This document shows positions 1-8,251 of a stretch of 35,733 nucleotides of DNA, one piece after another (positions within the stretch are counted from its first letter, which is position 1; every line of letters starts with the position of its first letter). Source of the stretch: Actinomycetota bacterium (GTDB lineage Bacteria > Actinomycetota > Acidimicrobiia > Acidimicrobiales > AC-14); contig VAWU01000030.1 of assembly GCA_005888325.1 (NCBI GenBank), forward strand, positions 42,842-78,574. The letters run 5' to 3'. Position numbers and translations under genes: made by a program. The notes beneath the pieces were generated by a model. The model saw only the letters and a list, made by a program, of their open reading frames with translations, ran no database searches and was not told where the DNA came from.

Positions 1-425
1 AGGTAGTCGCCGTCGAAGGGGTCGATGAACACCGGCGGCAGACCCTCGTGGTGCAGCAGGAAGTGACCGGGCATGCCGATGCCCGTGAGGTGGAGCCCGA
101 GCCGGTGCCCGAGCTCGATGCCGACGACGGCGAGCGTGATCGGAATGCCCAGCCGTCGTCGCACGACGTCGTTGAGGAAGGAGTTGCGCGGATCGTGGTA
201 GTCGACGGTGTTGCCGGTGAACGCGAGCTCCCGGAACAGGCGGTCGTGCCACTCGTCGAGGTCGCCGGGTGGGCACCCGACCGCCAGCTCGTCGATCGCC
301 GCCAGCTCGCGGTCGACGTCGAGGTCGGCGTACGCGTGGGCCGCGATCAGCAACGCCGCCCGCGCCAGAGGGATCGCCTCGTCGGGGCCCTGGACGAGCT
401 CGACGAACGCGGTCGTCGGGTCCAC
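1..425 (-). CDS. SirB1 / transglutaminase-like family protein (3' end outside window)
   Basis: Partial gene: about 141 N-terminal codons are visible and the gene runs off the left edge. Reading leftwards from a GTG at 425, the protein begins VDPTTAFVELVQGPDEA. It contains the block NSFLNDVVRRRLGIPITLA and then GIGMPGHFLLHH and FIDPFDGDYL, which are hallmarks of the SirB1 N-terminal/transglutaminase-core-2 family. An in-frame TAG at 437-435 excludes a start further upstream, so the GTG is well supported. Family members are widespread and their biochemical role is poorly defined; some keep a degenerate transglutaminase-like fold. No catalytic claim can be made because the C-terminal part is missing. 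Confidence 0.8.
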   Translation of the reverse strand, partial: MDPTTAFVELVQGPDEAIPLARAALLIAAHAYADLDVDRELAAIDELAVGCPPGDLDEWHDRLFRELAFTGNTVDYHDPRNSFLNDVVRRRLGIPITLAVVGIELGHRLGLHLTGIGMPGHFLLHHEGLPPVFIDPFDGDY

Positions 426-477
426 CGCGCCAGGCTAAACGGCCCGGCGTGGGGCGGCGACCCACATGCACCGCTTC

Positions 478-876
478 TCAGGGAGAGACCTCGCGGAAGT
501 CGCAGAGCCTCCAGTCGCCGCCCTCCCTGTGGAGCAGCGCCTCGACGGTGCCGACGCGCTTGGTCGTCGTGAGCGTGTAGCGGGCGCGGGCCGTTCCGCC
601 CGACTCCACGAACGTGGCGACGACCCGAGACCGGATCACGGCCCCGTTGGTCCGGCGCTCGTCGGCGACGCCCGCGGCGAACTGCGCGCGCGTGAGCCCC
701 TTCCGGCTCGAGCGACACAGCAGATCGAACGCGGTGGATGTGTCGCCGGTCTTGATCGCTTCGAGATAGTCGCGGGTGGCGTCGGCCGGGCTCTTCACCG
801 GCGCGAGCACCTTCACGACGAGGATGGCCGTGCACGCGCCGGCGAGCACCAGCAGGACGAGCAGCTCCGCGAACAC
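478..876 (-). CDS. membrane-anchored small extracytoplasmic protein
   Basis: About 132 residues. From the GTG at 876 the protein starts VFAELLVLLVLAGACTAILVV, a single hydrophobic segment, followed by an extracytoplasmic domain with DATRDYLEAIKTGDTSTAF and ending GDWRLCDFREVSP. The pattern of a helix with paired repeats of residues used once per domain recalls DUF4878/lumazine-binding-like NTF2-fold proteins, in which a membrane anchor carries a small exported domain. It lies just downstream of the patatin gene on the same strand. The frame is open further upstream inside the patatin gene, but after the patatin stop the GTG at 876 is the only usable start. The start is the least certain part; the function is unknown. 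Confidence 0.6.
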   Translation of the reverse strand: MFAELLVLLVLAGACTAILVVKVLAPVKSPADATRDYLEAIKTGDTSTAFDLLCRSSRKGLTRAQFAAGVADERRTNGAVIRSRVVATFVESGGTARARYTLTTTKRVGTVEALLHREGGDWRLCDFREVSP

Positions 877-934
877 GACCGGGCCGCGACGGCCGCGCCG
901 TCGGCCCGGGCCCCCGGCCGCGGGGCCGACGGGC

Positions 935-1933
935 TCAGAGCTCGTGGTCGTCGAGGGCCGTCCGGAAACGATCGGTGCCGAGGAGTCGGGCGGTGACCTC
1001 GTACGCGGCGCGCGCGATCTGTTCGCCCGCGTCGGCACGCATGAGGTTGGTCCCGTGGAGCGCCAGCTCGGCGCCGGTCGGACGCACGAGCAGCACGTCG
1101 GCGCCTCGCCGCCGGGCGGCGCGGGCCTCGCCCGCGAGGGCGCGCGCGGACGTGCGGCGGGTGAGCTGGCGCAGGCGATCGGGTGGCGCGTCAGGGTCGA
1201 ACGCCATCGGCGCGATCCCGATGATGAGGCGGCAGCCCGCCTTGGAGGCGAGGTCGAGGTTGGTGGTCGAGTGTGCACCACCGTCGACCAACGTCATGGT
1301 GCCGAGGCGGACCGGCTTGTAGACGCCCGGGATCGCGCACGAGGCCATCACCGCCTCCCGCAGGCCGACCGGTGGCGACCCCGCCCGCCCGAGCACGACG
1401 CGCCGACCGGACGAGATGTCGACCGCGCACAGCCACAGCGGCCGCTCGGGCCAGTCCTCGGGCAGCTCGTCGGCGAAGCGCCGCTCACCCTCCACCATGG
1501 CGAAGAGGCCGCCGGGGAAGCGGTGACGCAGCGCCGAAGGGACGGGGATCTGCGGGCCGCGCACGACCGATCGGGCGAAGACGTACGCCGAGCCCACCCC
1601 GCGACGCGCCAGCTCGCGGGGGGTCGCCCAGGCCGGCACGAAGATGGCGTGCCGGCGCTCGTCGAGCTCGTCGGGCGCCATGCTCGCGAGCGTCGGATGC
1701 GTGCCCAGCGCGAACTGCCACATGTCGTCGGTGGTCCAGCCCGCGCGCAGGTAGGCGCCGATGACGCTCCCCGCGCTGGTGCCGACCACGAGCTCGGCTT
1801 CGTCGGCCTTGACCCCGGCGACCTGGGCGAGGGCATGCAGCACCCCGCAGTGATAGGCGAGGCCCACGGTGCCCCCCGCCCCGAGCACCAGCCCGACGCC
1901 CCCCGGCGCCGGCGAGTATGACGGCATCGTCAC
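935..1933 (-). CDS. patatin-like phospholipase family protein
   Basis: A 332-residue serine lipid hydrolase of the patatin fold. The oxyanion-hole glycine loop GAGGTVG is at residues 19-25, the nucleophile elbow GTSAGS at 51-56 (Ser53), and the second dyad residue in VDGGAH at 216-221 (Asp217). All patatin catalytic elements are therefore present. It has no signal peptide, so a cytoplasmic or membrane-peripheral acyl hydrolase is expected; the substrate cannot be inferred. It starts at ATG 1933 (an alternative ATG lies two codons downstream). The small membrane-anchored protein follows on the same strand and may be co-transcribed. Confidence 0.88.
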   Translation of the reverse strand: MTMPSYSPAPGGVGLVLGAGGTVGLAYHCGVLHALAQVAGVKADEAELVVGTSAGSVIGAYLRAGWTTDDMWQFALGTHPTLASMAPDELDERRHAIFVPAWATPRELARRGVGSAYVFARSVVRGPQIPVPSALRHRFPGGLFAMVEGERRFADELPEDWPERPLWLCAVDISSGRRVVLGRAGSPPVGLREAVMASCAIPGVYKPVRLGTMTLVDGGAHSTTNLDLASKAGCRLIIGIAPMAFDPDAPPDRLRQLTRRTSARALAGEARAARRRGADVLLVRPTGAELALHGTNLMRADAGEQIARAAYEVTARLLGTDRFRTALDDHEL

Positions 1934-1967
1934 CCAAGGTACGTGACGGGGAGGCGCGAGTCAGGGT

Positions 1968-2870
1968 TCAAGCGCTCGCGATTCCCACCGCCGAGGTGAA
2001 CCGCGCGAGGCCGTCTGCGTCGAACGGGGCACGGATGGCCACGTTGACCTGATCAGCACCGGCGTCGACGTACTGGCCGACTCGATCGGCGACCTCCGCA
2101 TCGCTGCCGGTGAGGACGCCGGGGCGCACCATCATCCGCATGTTGCCGAACTGTGCCTCGAAATCCTCCTCCCGCCACGCCAGGCCCACGTTGGCTGCGC
2201 AGCGGACCTCGGCAGGGTCGCGGTTCACGTCGTCGCAATGGCGGTGCAGGACGGCGCGTTTGCGTGCGAAGTCCTCGGGCGAGATGAACGGCACGTTCCA
2301 CCCGTCGGCGAAGCGCGCCGCGATGCGAAGCGTGCGCCGTTCGCCGCCTCCTCCGATCCAGATCGGGAGCGCTTCCTGCACGGGCCGCGGGTCGCACTGC
2401 GCGTCGGTCATCCGGAAGTGCTCGCCGGCGAACGTGGTCGACCCGTCGCGCAGCAGGCTGCGCACGCACGCCGCTGCCTCCTCGAGCTGGTCGAGCCGGA
2501 CTCGCGTCGACGGGAACTCGATGCCGTAGGCGTCGTACTCGATCTGGCTCCAACCCGCGCCGAGCCCGAGGTCGGCGCGACCGCCCGAGAGCTGATCGAT
2601 GGTGGCGATCGCGTTGGCCAGCACCGCGGGGTGGCGATATCCCACCGAGTAGACGAGGGACCCGCAGCGGACCCGCTCCGTGGTGCATGCCAGTGCGGCG
2701 TGCGTGGCCACCGCTTCGAGGCAGTGGGGGCTGCCGGTGAGGTCGGCCGCGTAGAAGTGGTCCCAGATCGAGATCCAGTCGAAGCCCATCGCCTCGATGC
2801 GACGCCACAGCTCGATGAGCTCGTCGGTCGTCGTGTGCTGCAGGCCGGTGTGCACCCCGAACACAGTCAT
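1968..2870 (-). CDS. LLM class F420-dependent oxidoreductase
   Basis: A 300-residue luciferase-like monooxygenase-fold protein starting at ATG 2870 (MTVFGVHTGLQHT). The frame stays open upstream, but that would overlap the divergent hydrolase gene, so the inner ATG is chosen. Family hallmarks are WISIWDHFYAADL near the N-terminus, RVRCGSLVYSVGYRHPAVLA, and IDQLSGGRADLGLGAGW, the block that in actinobacterial members surrounds the F420 pocket. Such enzymes use reduced F420 (less often FMN) to transfer hydride to diverse substrates; the substrate here is unknown. Only 25 bases separate it from the divergent alpha/beta hydrolase, so the two may share a regulatory region. Confidence 0.85.
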   Translation of the reverse strand: MTVFGVHTGLQHTTTDELIELWRRIEAMGFDWISIWDHFYAADLTGSPHCLEAVATHAALACTTERVRCGSLVYSVGYRHPAVLANAIATIDQLSGGRADLGLGAGWSQIEYDAYGIEFPSTRVRLDQLEEAAACVRSLLRDGSTTFAGEHFRMTDAQCDPRPVQEALPIWIGGGGERRTLRIAARFADGWNVPFISPEDFARKRAVLHRHCDDVNRDPAEVRCAANVGLAWREEDFEAQFGNMRMMVRPGVLTGSDAEVADRVGQYVDAGADQVNVAIRAPFDADGLARFTSAVGIASA

Positions 2871-2895
2871 GGGCTGAACCGTAGACTCCCTCTCC

Positions 2896-3777
2896 ATGCC
2901 GAGAGCACACGCCAACGGGATCGACCTCGAGTGGGAGGAGTTCGGCAACGCCGATGACCCGCCCCTGCTGCTCATCATGGGCCTGGGTGGCCAGATGATC
3001 GTCTGGGACGAGGAGTTCTGTGCGCTCGTCGCCTCTCATGGGTTCCGCGTCATCCGCTTCGACAACCGAGACGTGGGTCTCTCGACGAAGATCGAAGGGG
3101 GGCCGGAACCCGACCTGCTGGCCGCGTTCACCGGCGACACGTCGTCTGCCTCCTACACGCTCGACGACATGGCCGACGATGCCGCGGGCCTGCTCGACGC
3201 CACCGGCATCGCCGCCGCCCACGTGGTGGGCGCCTCGATGGGTGGGATGATCGCCCAGACCCTGGCAATCCGGCACCCCGACAAGGTGCAGACGCTGACG
3301 TCGATCATGTCGACAACCGGCGCGCTCGACGTCGGGCAACCCGACCCCGCCGCCATCCCGCTGCTCCTCAAGCCGCCTCCGCTCGACCGCGCGGGCTACA
3401 TCGAACACAGCGTCGACAGCAGCCGGGTGCTCACCTCGCCCGGCTTCCCGTTCGACGAGGAGGGCACTCGCGAGCGCGCGGCCCGGTCTTTCGACCGGTG
3501 CTTCCACCCCGCCGGCGTGGGACGACAGCTGCTGGCGATCATGGCCTCGGGCGACCGCACACCCGCGCTACGCGCGCTTCACGTGCCCACCCTCGTCGTC
3601 CACGGTGAGGGCGACCCGCTCATCACGCCGAGCGGGGGGCAGGCGACGGCCGCGGCCGTGCCCGGCGCCCGCCTGCTCATGATCCCGGGCATGGGCCACG
3701 ATCTCCCGCGCGAGGCGTGGGACACGATCGTCGACGCCATCGTGGAGCTCGTCGCGACGACACGCGAGCCCGTCTGA
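2896..3777 (+). CDS. alpha/beta hydrolase
   Basis: A 293-residue alpha/beta hydrolase with a complete triad: nucleophile Ser114 in GASMGG, Asp240 in HGEGDPLI and His268 in GMGHDLP. The oxyanion region IMGLGGQMIVWD and the strand RVIRFDNRDVGLST resemble the aclacinomycin-methylesterase/RdmC-type branch, common in Actinobacteria. It is probably a cytoplasmic esterase or lactonase; no signal peptide is visible. It is divergent from the F420 oxidoreductase and precedes the channel-like gene by 19 bases on the same strand. The substrate is not predictable. Confidence 0.87.
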   Translation: MPRAHANGIDLEWEEFGNADDPPLLLIMGLGGQMIVWDEEFCALVASHGFRVIRFDNRDVGLSTKIEGGPEPDLLAAFTGDTSSASYTLDDMADDAAGLLDATGIAAAHVVGASMGGMIAQTLAIRHPDKVQTLTSIMSTTGALDVGQPDPAAIPLLLKPPPLDRAGYIEHSVDSSRVLTSPGFPFDEEGTRERAARSFDRCFHPAGVGRQLLAIMASGDRTPALRALHVPTLVVHGEGDPLITPSGGQATAAAVPGARLLMIPGMGHDLPREAWDTIVDAIVELVATTREPV

Positions 3778-3796
3778 ACGACTCGACGGCCTGAGC

Positions 3797-4897
3797 ATGG
3801 TCGTCGCGCTCGACGTCGTCGTCTTCGCGCTCGGCGCGGGGCTCGTGGCGTTCACCCTCTCGGCGGCGGTGCGCGCCGTCGTCGTCCCGCGCGCCACGCC
3901 GGTCTTGCTCACGCGCGTGGTCTTCGTCGGCATCCGCCGGATCTTCAACCTCTGGGCGAAACGGGTCGACTCCTACGAGGAGCGCGACCGGGTCATGGCC
4001 CTCTACGCCCCGTTGAGCCTGTTGAGCCTGGCCTTCGTGTGGCTGATCCTCGTGCTGGCCGGCTACACCGCCATGTTCTGGGCCATCGGCAACAACTCGT
4101 TGCGCGCCGCCTTCCGGCTCAGCGGGTCGTCGATCGTCACGCTGGGCTTCGCCCCGTTCGCGGACCTGCCGACCACCGTGCTCGGGATCTCGGAGGCGGG
4201 CCTCGGGCTGAGCCTGCTGGCGTTGCTCATCACCTACCTGCCGTCGGTCTACTCGACCTTCAGCCGGCGAGAGCAGGTCGTGGCGCTGCTCGAGGTGCGT
4301 GCCGGATCGCCCCCGTCGGCGGCCGAGCTGATCGAGCGCTTCGCGCGCATCGAGTGGCTCGACCGCCTGCACGACCTGTGGGCGCAGTGGGAGAGCTGGT
4401 TCGTCGACATCGAAGAGACCCACACCTCGCTCCCCGCGCTGGTCTTCTTCCGCTCGCCCCAGCACGACCGCTCGTGGGTAACGGCGGCCGGCGCGATGCT
4501 CGACACCGCGTCGTTCGTCGCCTCCACCTTTCCCGACCGTCATCCCGACGCGGAGCTCTGCGTGCGCTCGGGCGCGATCGCGCTCCGTCGCATCGCCGAC
4601 TTCTTCGAGGTCCCGTACGACCCGAATCCCAAGCGGGGTGACCCCATCTCGGTGAGCCGCGAGGAGTACGAGGAGATGCACGCGCGCGTAATGCGCGCCG
4701 GCGTCGACCTGCGGCCGGCAACCGAGGAGACGTGGCTCGACTTCGCCGGCTGGCGGGTGAACTACGACATCGTGCTGCTGTCCCTCGCCTCCATCACGAT
4801 GGCGCCCTACGCCCCCTGGTCGTCGGACCGCTCGTTGGCCGTCCGTCGGGCGGCGTTCACCTCGTGGGGTCGGCGCCGGCGCGGAGCCCGGCGGTGA
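3797..4897 (+). CDS. membrane protein with ion-channel-like pore region
   Basis: A 366-residue protein. Hydrophobic segments lie at about 4-30, 70-97 and 133-155, with a re-entrant-looking stretch SGSSIVTLGFAPF at 109-121 between the last two. The order helix, short pore-like helix, filter-like TLGF, helix is that of two-TM potassium channels, but the canonical TxGYG filter is not conserved. Residues 156-366 form a soluble cytoplasmic-looking domain with a tryptophan-rich helix (WLDRLHDLWAQWESWF) and are unlike the RCK domain. Its stop overlaps the next start (GTGA), so it is translationally coupled to the glycerophosphodiesterase. Ion-channel ancestry is an inference; ion selectivity cannot be claimed. 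Confidence 0.7.
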   Translation: MVVALDVVVFALGAGLVAFTLSAAVRAVVVPRATPVLLTRVVFVGIRRIFNLWAKRVDSYEERDRVMALYAPLSLLSLAFVWLILVLAGYTAMFWAIGNNSLRAAFRLSGSSIVTLGFAPFADLPTTVLGISEAGLGLSLLALLITYLPSVYSTFSRREQVVALLEVRAGSPPSAAELIERFARIEWLDRLHDLWAQWESWFVDIEETHTSLPALVFFRSPQHDRSWVTAAGAMLDTASFVASTFPDRHPDAELCVRSGAIALRRIADFFEVPYDPNPKRGDPISVSREEYEEMHARVMRAGVDLRPATEETWLDFAGWRVNYDIVLLSLASITMAPYAPWSSDRSLAVRRAAFTSWGRRRRGARR

Positions 4898-5581
4898 GCG
4901 CCACGACGGCCGTCATCGCCCACATCCGCGGTGCGCCGCGAGAACACGGTCGAGGCGTTCGTCGAGGCCCGGCGGCTCGGAGCCGACATGGTCGAGCTCG
5001 ACGTGCGTCGCACACGAGACGGCGCCTTGGTCGTCCATCACGACGCATCGCTGACCGGCGTGGGACCGATCGTCGGGTTGCGACGCGACCAGCTGCCGCC
5101 GTGGTTGCCGACCCTCGACGAGGCCGTCGACGCCTGCGTCGGGATGGTGGTCAACATCGAGGTGAAGAGCTCGCCGCTCGACCCCGACTTCGACGAACAC
5201 CGATGGGTGGCGGCGAGGGTGGCCGAACGGGTGGGGGAGCGGGCCTGGCGAGCACGAGTGCTCGTGTCGTCGTTCGACCTGGCTTCAGTCGACCGCGTCC
5301 GGGCGGTCGACGACGCCATTCCCACGGCGCTCCTCACGCTGCCGGGGATCGACACGCGGGAGGCGGCCGCGACGGCGCTGATGCACGGCCACCGCGTCCT
5401 CCACCCGCACGACCTCGCGGTGACGCCCGAGCTGGTCGAGCACGTCCATTCGCGTGGCATGGCCGTCAACGTGTGGACGGTCGACGATCCCGACCGGATG
5501 CGGGCGCTGGTGGAGATGGGCGTGGACGGCATCTGCACCAACGTCCCCGACGTGCTGGTCCGGGTGCTGACGGGTGTCTGA
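4894..5581 (+). CDS. glycerophosphodiester phosphodiesterase, apparently frameshifted near its N-terminus
   Basis: The family start is visible in one frame: GTG 4894, overlapping the preceding stop, gives VSATTAVIAHIRGAP. The rest, from ENTVEAFVEARRLGADMVELD on, is in the next frame and is open from GTG 4931 to 5581. Together they match the GDPD pattern AHRG...ENTxxAF...ExD...HHD, so one extra base lies about 4930-4940. The catalytic HRG is also altered to H-I-R-G. If real, the shift removes the first catalytic histidine from the longer reading frame (4931-5581, 216 residues). The remainder keeps VELDV, VVHHDASL, NIEVKSS and WTVDDPDRMRALVEMGVDG. GDPDs release glycerol-3-phosphate from deacylated phospholipids. 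A sequencing or assembly error is a strong alternative. Confidence 0.75.
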
Positions 5582-6221
5582 TGTGCGGGTGGTGGTGTTC
5601 GACGTGGGTGAGACGCTCATCGACGAGTCTCGACTGTGGCGGGCGTGGGCGGAATGGTTGGGCGTGTCACCCTTCACCTTCTTCGTGGCGATGGGCAGCG
5701 TCATCGGCTCGGGACGTGATCATCGCGACGTGTTCGCCATGCTCGGGTTCGACTACGAGCGCGAGGCCGCGGTGCGTAAGGCCGCCGGCATCGTCGGGGG
5801 GTTCGACGCGCGCGACCTGTACCCCGACGTGCGTCCCTGTCTGGACGCGCTGCGCGCCGACGGCTATGCGATCGGTGTCGTCGGCAACCAGCCGGCGCGA
5901 GCGGAGGGCCAGCTGAAGGAGCTGGACCTTCCTGTCGACCTGGTCGCGACGTCAGCCGGATGGGGCGTGAGCAAGCCGTCACCCGCGTTCTTCGCGCGGG
6001 TTGCGACCGCGATGGGCTGTCCGCCCGCCGAGATCGTCCACGTTGGCGATCGCGTCGACAACGACGTGGTGCCGGCGGCGACCGCGGGCATGCTGTCGGT
6101 CTTCATCCGGCGCGGTCCCTGGGCGTTGATCCAACGCGACTGGCCCGGGGCGGAGCGGGCCCGCATCATCATCGACTCGCTGGCCGAGCTGCCGCCGGCG
6201 CTCCGCGGCCTCGACTCGTGA
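5574..6221 (+). CDS. HAD family hydrolase
   Basis: A 215-residue haloacid-dehalogenase-superfamily protein overlapping the preceding gene by 8 bases. Motif I is FDVGETL with nucleophile Asp10, motif II is GNQPAR (about 104-109), motif III is the Lys in KPSPAFF (Lys134) and motif IV is GDRVDND (158-164). The usual second Asp of motif I (DxD) is Gly here, a variant seen in the HDHD3-like FDVGGT group, which may change or weaken phosphatase chemistry. An alpha-helical cap lies at about 18-80. It is probably a cytoplasmic phosphatase or dehalogenase-like enzyme; no substrate can be assigned. Confidence 0.85.
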   Translation: MSDVRVVVFDVGETLIDESRLWRAWAEWLGVSPFTFFVAMGSVIGSGRDHRDVFAMLGFDYEREAAVRKAAGIVGGFDARDLYPDVRPCLDALRADGYAIGVVGNQPARAEGQLKELDLPVDLVATSAGWGVSKPSPAFFARVATAMGCPPAEIVHVGDRVDNDVVPAATAGMLSVFIRRGPWALIQRDWPGAERARIIIDSLAELPPALRGLDS

Positions 6222-6275
6222 GCGCGCCGACCGCTCGTGTTCCTGACTCTCGTGTGGTCGGAGCGGGCGGGCTCC

Positions 6276-7683
6276 TCAGGCGCTGACGGGCGGCCGGCGG
6301 TCGGCCCAGGGCTGCGCGGCCTCGAGTTGCGCGGCCAGGCGGATGAGCAGGTCCTCGCGACCGTAGGCGGCCACCAGCTGCACGCCGATCGGCAGGCCTT
6401 CGTCGTTCCAGTGCAGGGGCAGCGAGATGCCGGGCTGACCGGTGACGTTGAACGGCGGCGTGAAGGGCACGAGCGATGCCGCCCGGAAGATGCCGTGCAG
6501 CGGGTTGTCCGGCGGTGAGTCGAACGTCCCCAACGGCGGCGGGGGCTCGGCGATGGTGGGGGTGAGCAGGATGTCGAAGCCCCCCTCCCACCACGCCGCC
6601 ACCTCGCGCCCGTTGGCCTGGAGCCATTCGCGACTGGTGAGGTAGTCGGCGGACGAGTACGAGCGGCCCATCTCGGCCAATGCCCACGTGAGCGGCTCGA
6701 CGTCGTCGGGCCCGATGGGCCTGCCGGTGCGCCGCGCCCAGTAGTCGAGGTTCCATGCCATGCCGCTCGCCCAGTTGGTGAGGAACTGCGCGATGTAGTC
6801 CGTGGCCGAGCGATTCGAGCAGACGCCCCGCCGCCTCGACGGCCGCGACACAGTCTGGGTGGGTCTCGACCATCGCCCCCGGCGCCTCGGTCAGCACGCC
6901 GATCCGCAGCCTCCCCGGGTCGGCGCCGACCTCGTCGGTGAATGGGCGCCGCGGCGTGGGGGCGGCGTACGGGTCGCCCGGCATGGGGCCGGCGACGGCC
7001 TGGAGCACGGCAGCCGTGTCGCGCACCGAGCGGGTCACGACGAGCTCCGCGACCAGACCGGCCATGACGTCGCCGAACTCGGGGCCCAGCGACACGCGAC
7101 CTCGTGACGGCTTCAGACCCACCAACCCGCACTCGCCGGCCGGAATGCGGATCGAGCCGCCGCCGTCGTTGGCATGGGCGACCGCCACCATGCCCGACGC
7201 CACCGCCGCGGCGGAGCCACCGCTCGAACCACCGGTGGAGCGATCGGTGTCCCAGGGATTGCGGGTGGGCCCATAGACCTGGGGCTCGGTGGTCGGCAGG
7301 ATGCCGAGCTCGGGAGTGTTCGTCTTTCCGACGAAGACGAAGCCCGCGGCGCGGAACTTGGAGGCGAGGTACGTGTCGTGAGGCTCGACCCATGCGACGT
7401 CACGAAGGAATCGCATGCCTTCGTGCATCGGGTCGCCCGCCGAGTGACACATCAGGTCCTTCAGGAGGAGTGGGACCCCGCGGAAGGGCCCACCCGGGAG
7501 CGCGGGATCGGCTGCCTGCGCGCGCGCCTTGTCGAAGAGCGGGTGGATCACCGCGTTGATCTCGGGGTTGAGCTTCTCGATGCGCGTGATGGTCGCGTCG
7601 ACGAGCTCGGACGCAGTGACCTCGCGGTCGCGCACCAACTGCGCCTGGGCGGTCGCATCGAGCCGGGCAAGGTCGTCGCTCAT
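6276..7683 (-). pseudogene. amidase (amidase-signature family), interrupted by a deletion/frameshift
   Basis: From ATG 7683 the first part has a complete amidase signature: Lys75 in PLLLKDL, the cis-Ser region [15 protein letters not shown] (150-164) and the nucleophile Ser177 in GGGSIRIPA. After LESLGH the frame is lost at about 6800-6812. The C-terminal third continues in another frame as [21 protein letters not shown] through [19 protein letters not shown], which is typical for the family. About 15 residues that relatives carry between these two blocks seem to be absent, so this looks like a short deletion that also breaks the frame, not only a one-base error. An intact enzyme would hydrolyse amides. 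It is divergent from the P-loop kinase gene. Confidence 0.75.
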
Positions 7684-7719
7684 GTCCGACACGCTACGGG
7701 CGAACCGTAGGGTTGTGCC

Positions 7720-8241
7720 ATGCCGCCCGCGGGAGTGATCGTCCTGGCCGGCCTGCCGGGGGCGGGCAAGAGCACGCTGGCCCGAGCGCTCGCGTCGCGG
7801 CTCGCCGACGCCCGCGTGCTCGACAAGGACGTCGTTCGCGACGCGCTCTTCGGGCCCTGCGACCACACGGCCACCGAGAGCCAGGTCTCGGTCTCGGCCA
7901 TGCTCGACGCCGCCCGCTACCACCTCGGCCGCGGCCGCACGGTGATCTTCGACGGCATGACCTTCGCCCGCCGGCAGTACCTCGGCGCGGTCGCCGGACT
8001 GGGCGACGACGTCGGAGTCGGGGTCGCGGTCATCGTGTGCGACGTCCCGCTCGAGGTGGCCATCTCGCGGGTCGCGGCCGACGCCCGTCATCCCGCGGGC
8101 AACCGCGATGCGGACGTCGTGCGACGGGTCGCGGCGGAGATGGAGGAGCCCGGCGGCGACTACCTCACGCTCGACACGACGGCTCCGCTCGACGAATGCG
8201 TGGCGCTCGCGCTGGCGTACGTCGAGACCGACAAGCGGTAA
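7720..8241 (+). CDS. AAA / P-loop kinase-like ATP-binding protein
   Basis: A 173-residue protein with Walker [10 protein letters not shown] at residues 11-19 and the short kinase-like architecture of zeta-toxin, chloramphenicol-phosphotransferase and gluconate-kinase relatives. [11 protein letters not shown] follows the P-loop as the substrate-side acidic segment, and TVIFDGMTF is the second-strand region. A likely lid arginine region is [21 protein letters not shown]. It is probably a cytoplasmic small-molecule or polypeptide kinase. No partner antitoxin is visible next to it, so a toxin role is not supported. It ends 10 bases before the acyl-CoA dehydrogenase start and is likely co-transcribed with it. 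Confidence 0.82.
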   Translation: MPPAGVIVLAGLPGAGKSTLARALASRLADARVLDKDVVRDALFGPCDHTATESQVSVSAMLDAARYHLGRGRTVIFDGMTFARRQYLGAVAGLGDDVGVGVAVIVCDVPLEVAISRVAADARHPAGNRDADVVRRVAAEMEEPGGDYLTLDTTAPLDECVALALAYVETDKR

Positions 8242-8251
8242 CGTCGAACCG

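Noticed and set aside
2053-3507. 484-codon minus-strand open frame spanning the divergent oxidoreductase and hydrolase
   Set aside because: It crosses two well-supported genes and has no domain of its own.
7720-8241. Toxin of a zeta-type toxin-antitoxin pair
   Set aside because: The P-loop fold fits, but no small antitoxin gene is adjacent; the neighbours are an amidase and an acyl-CoA dehydrogenase.
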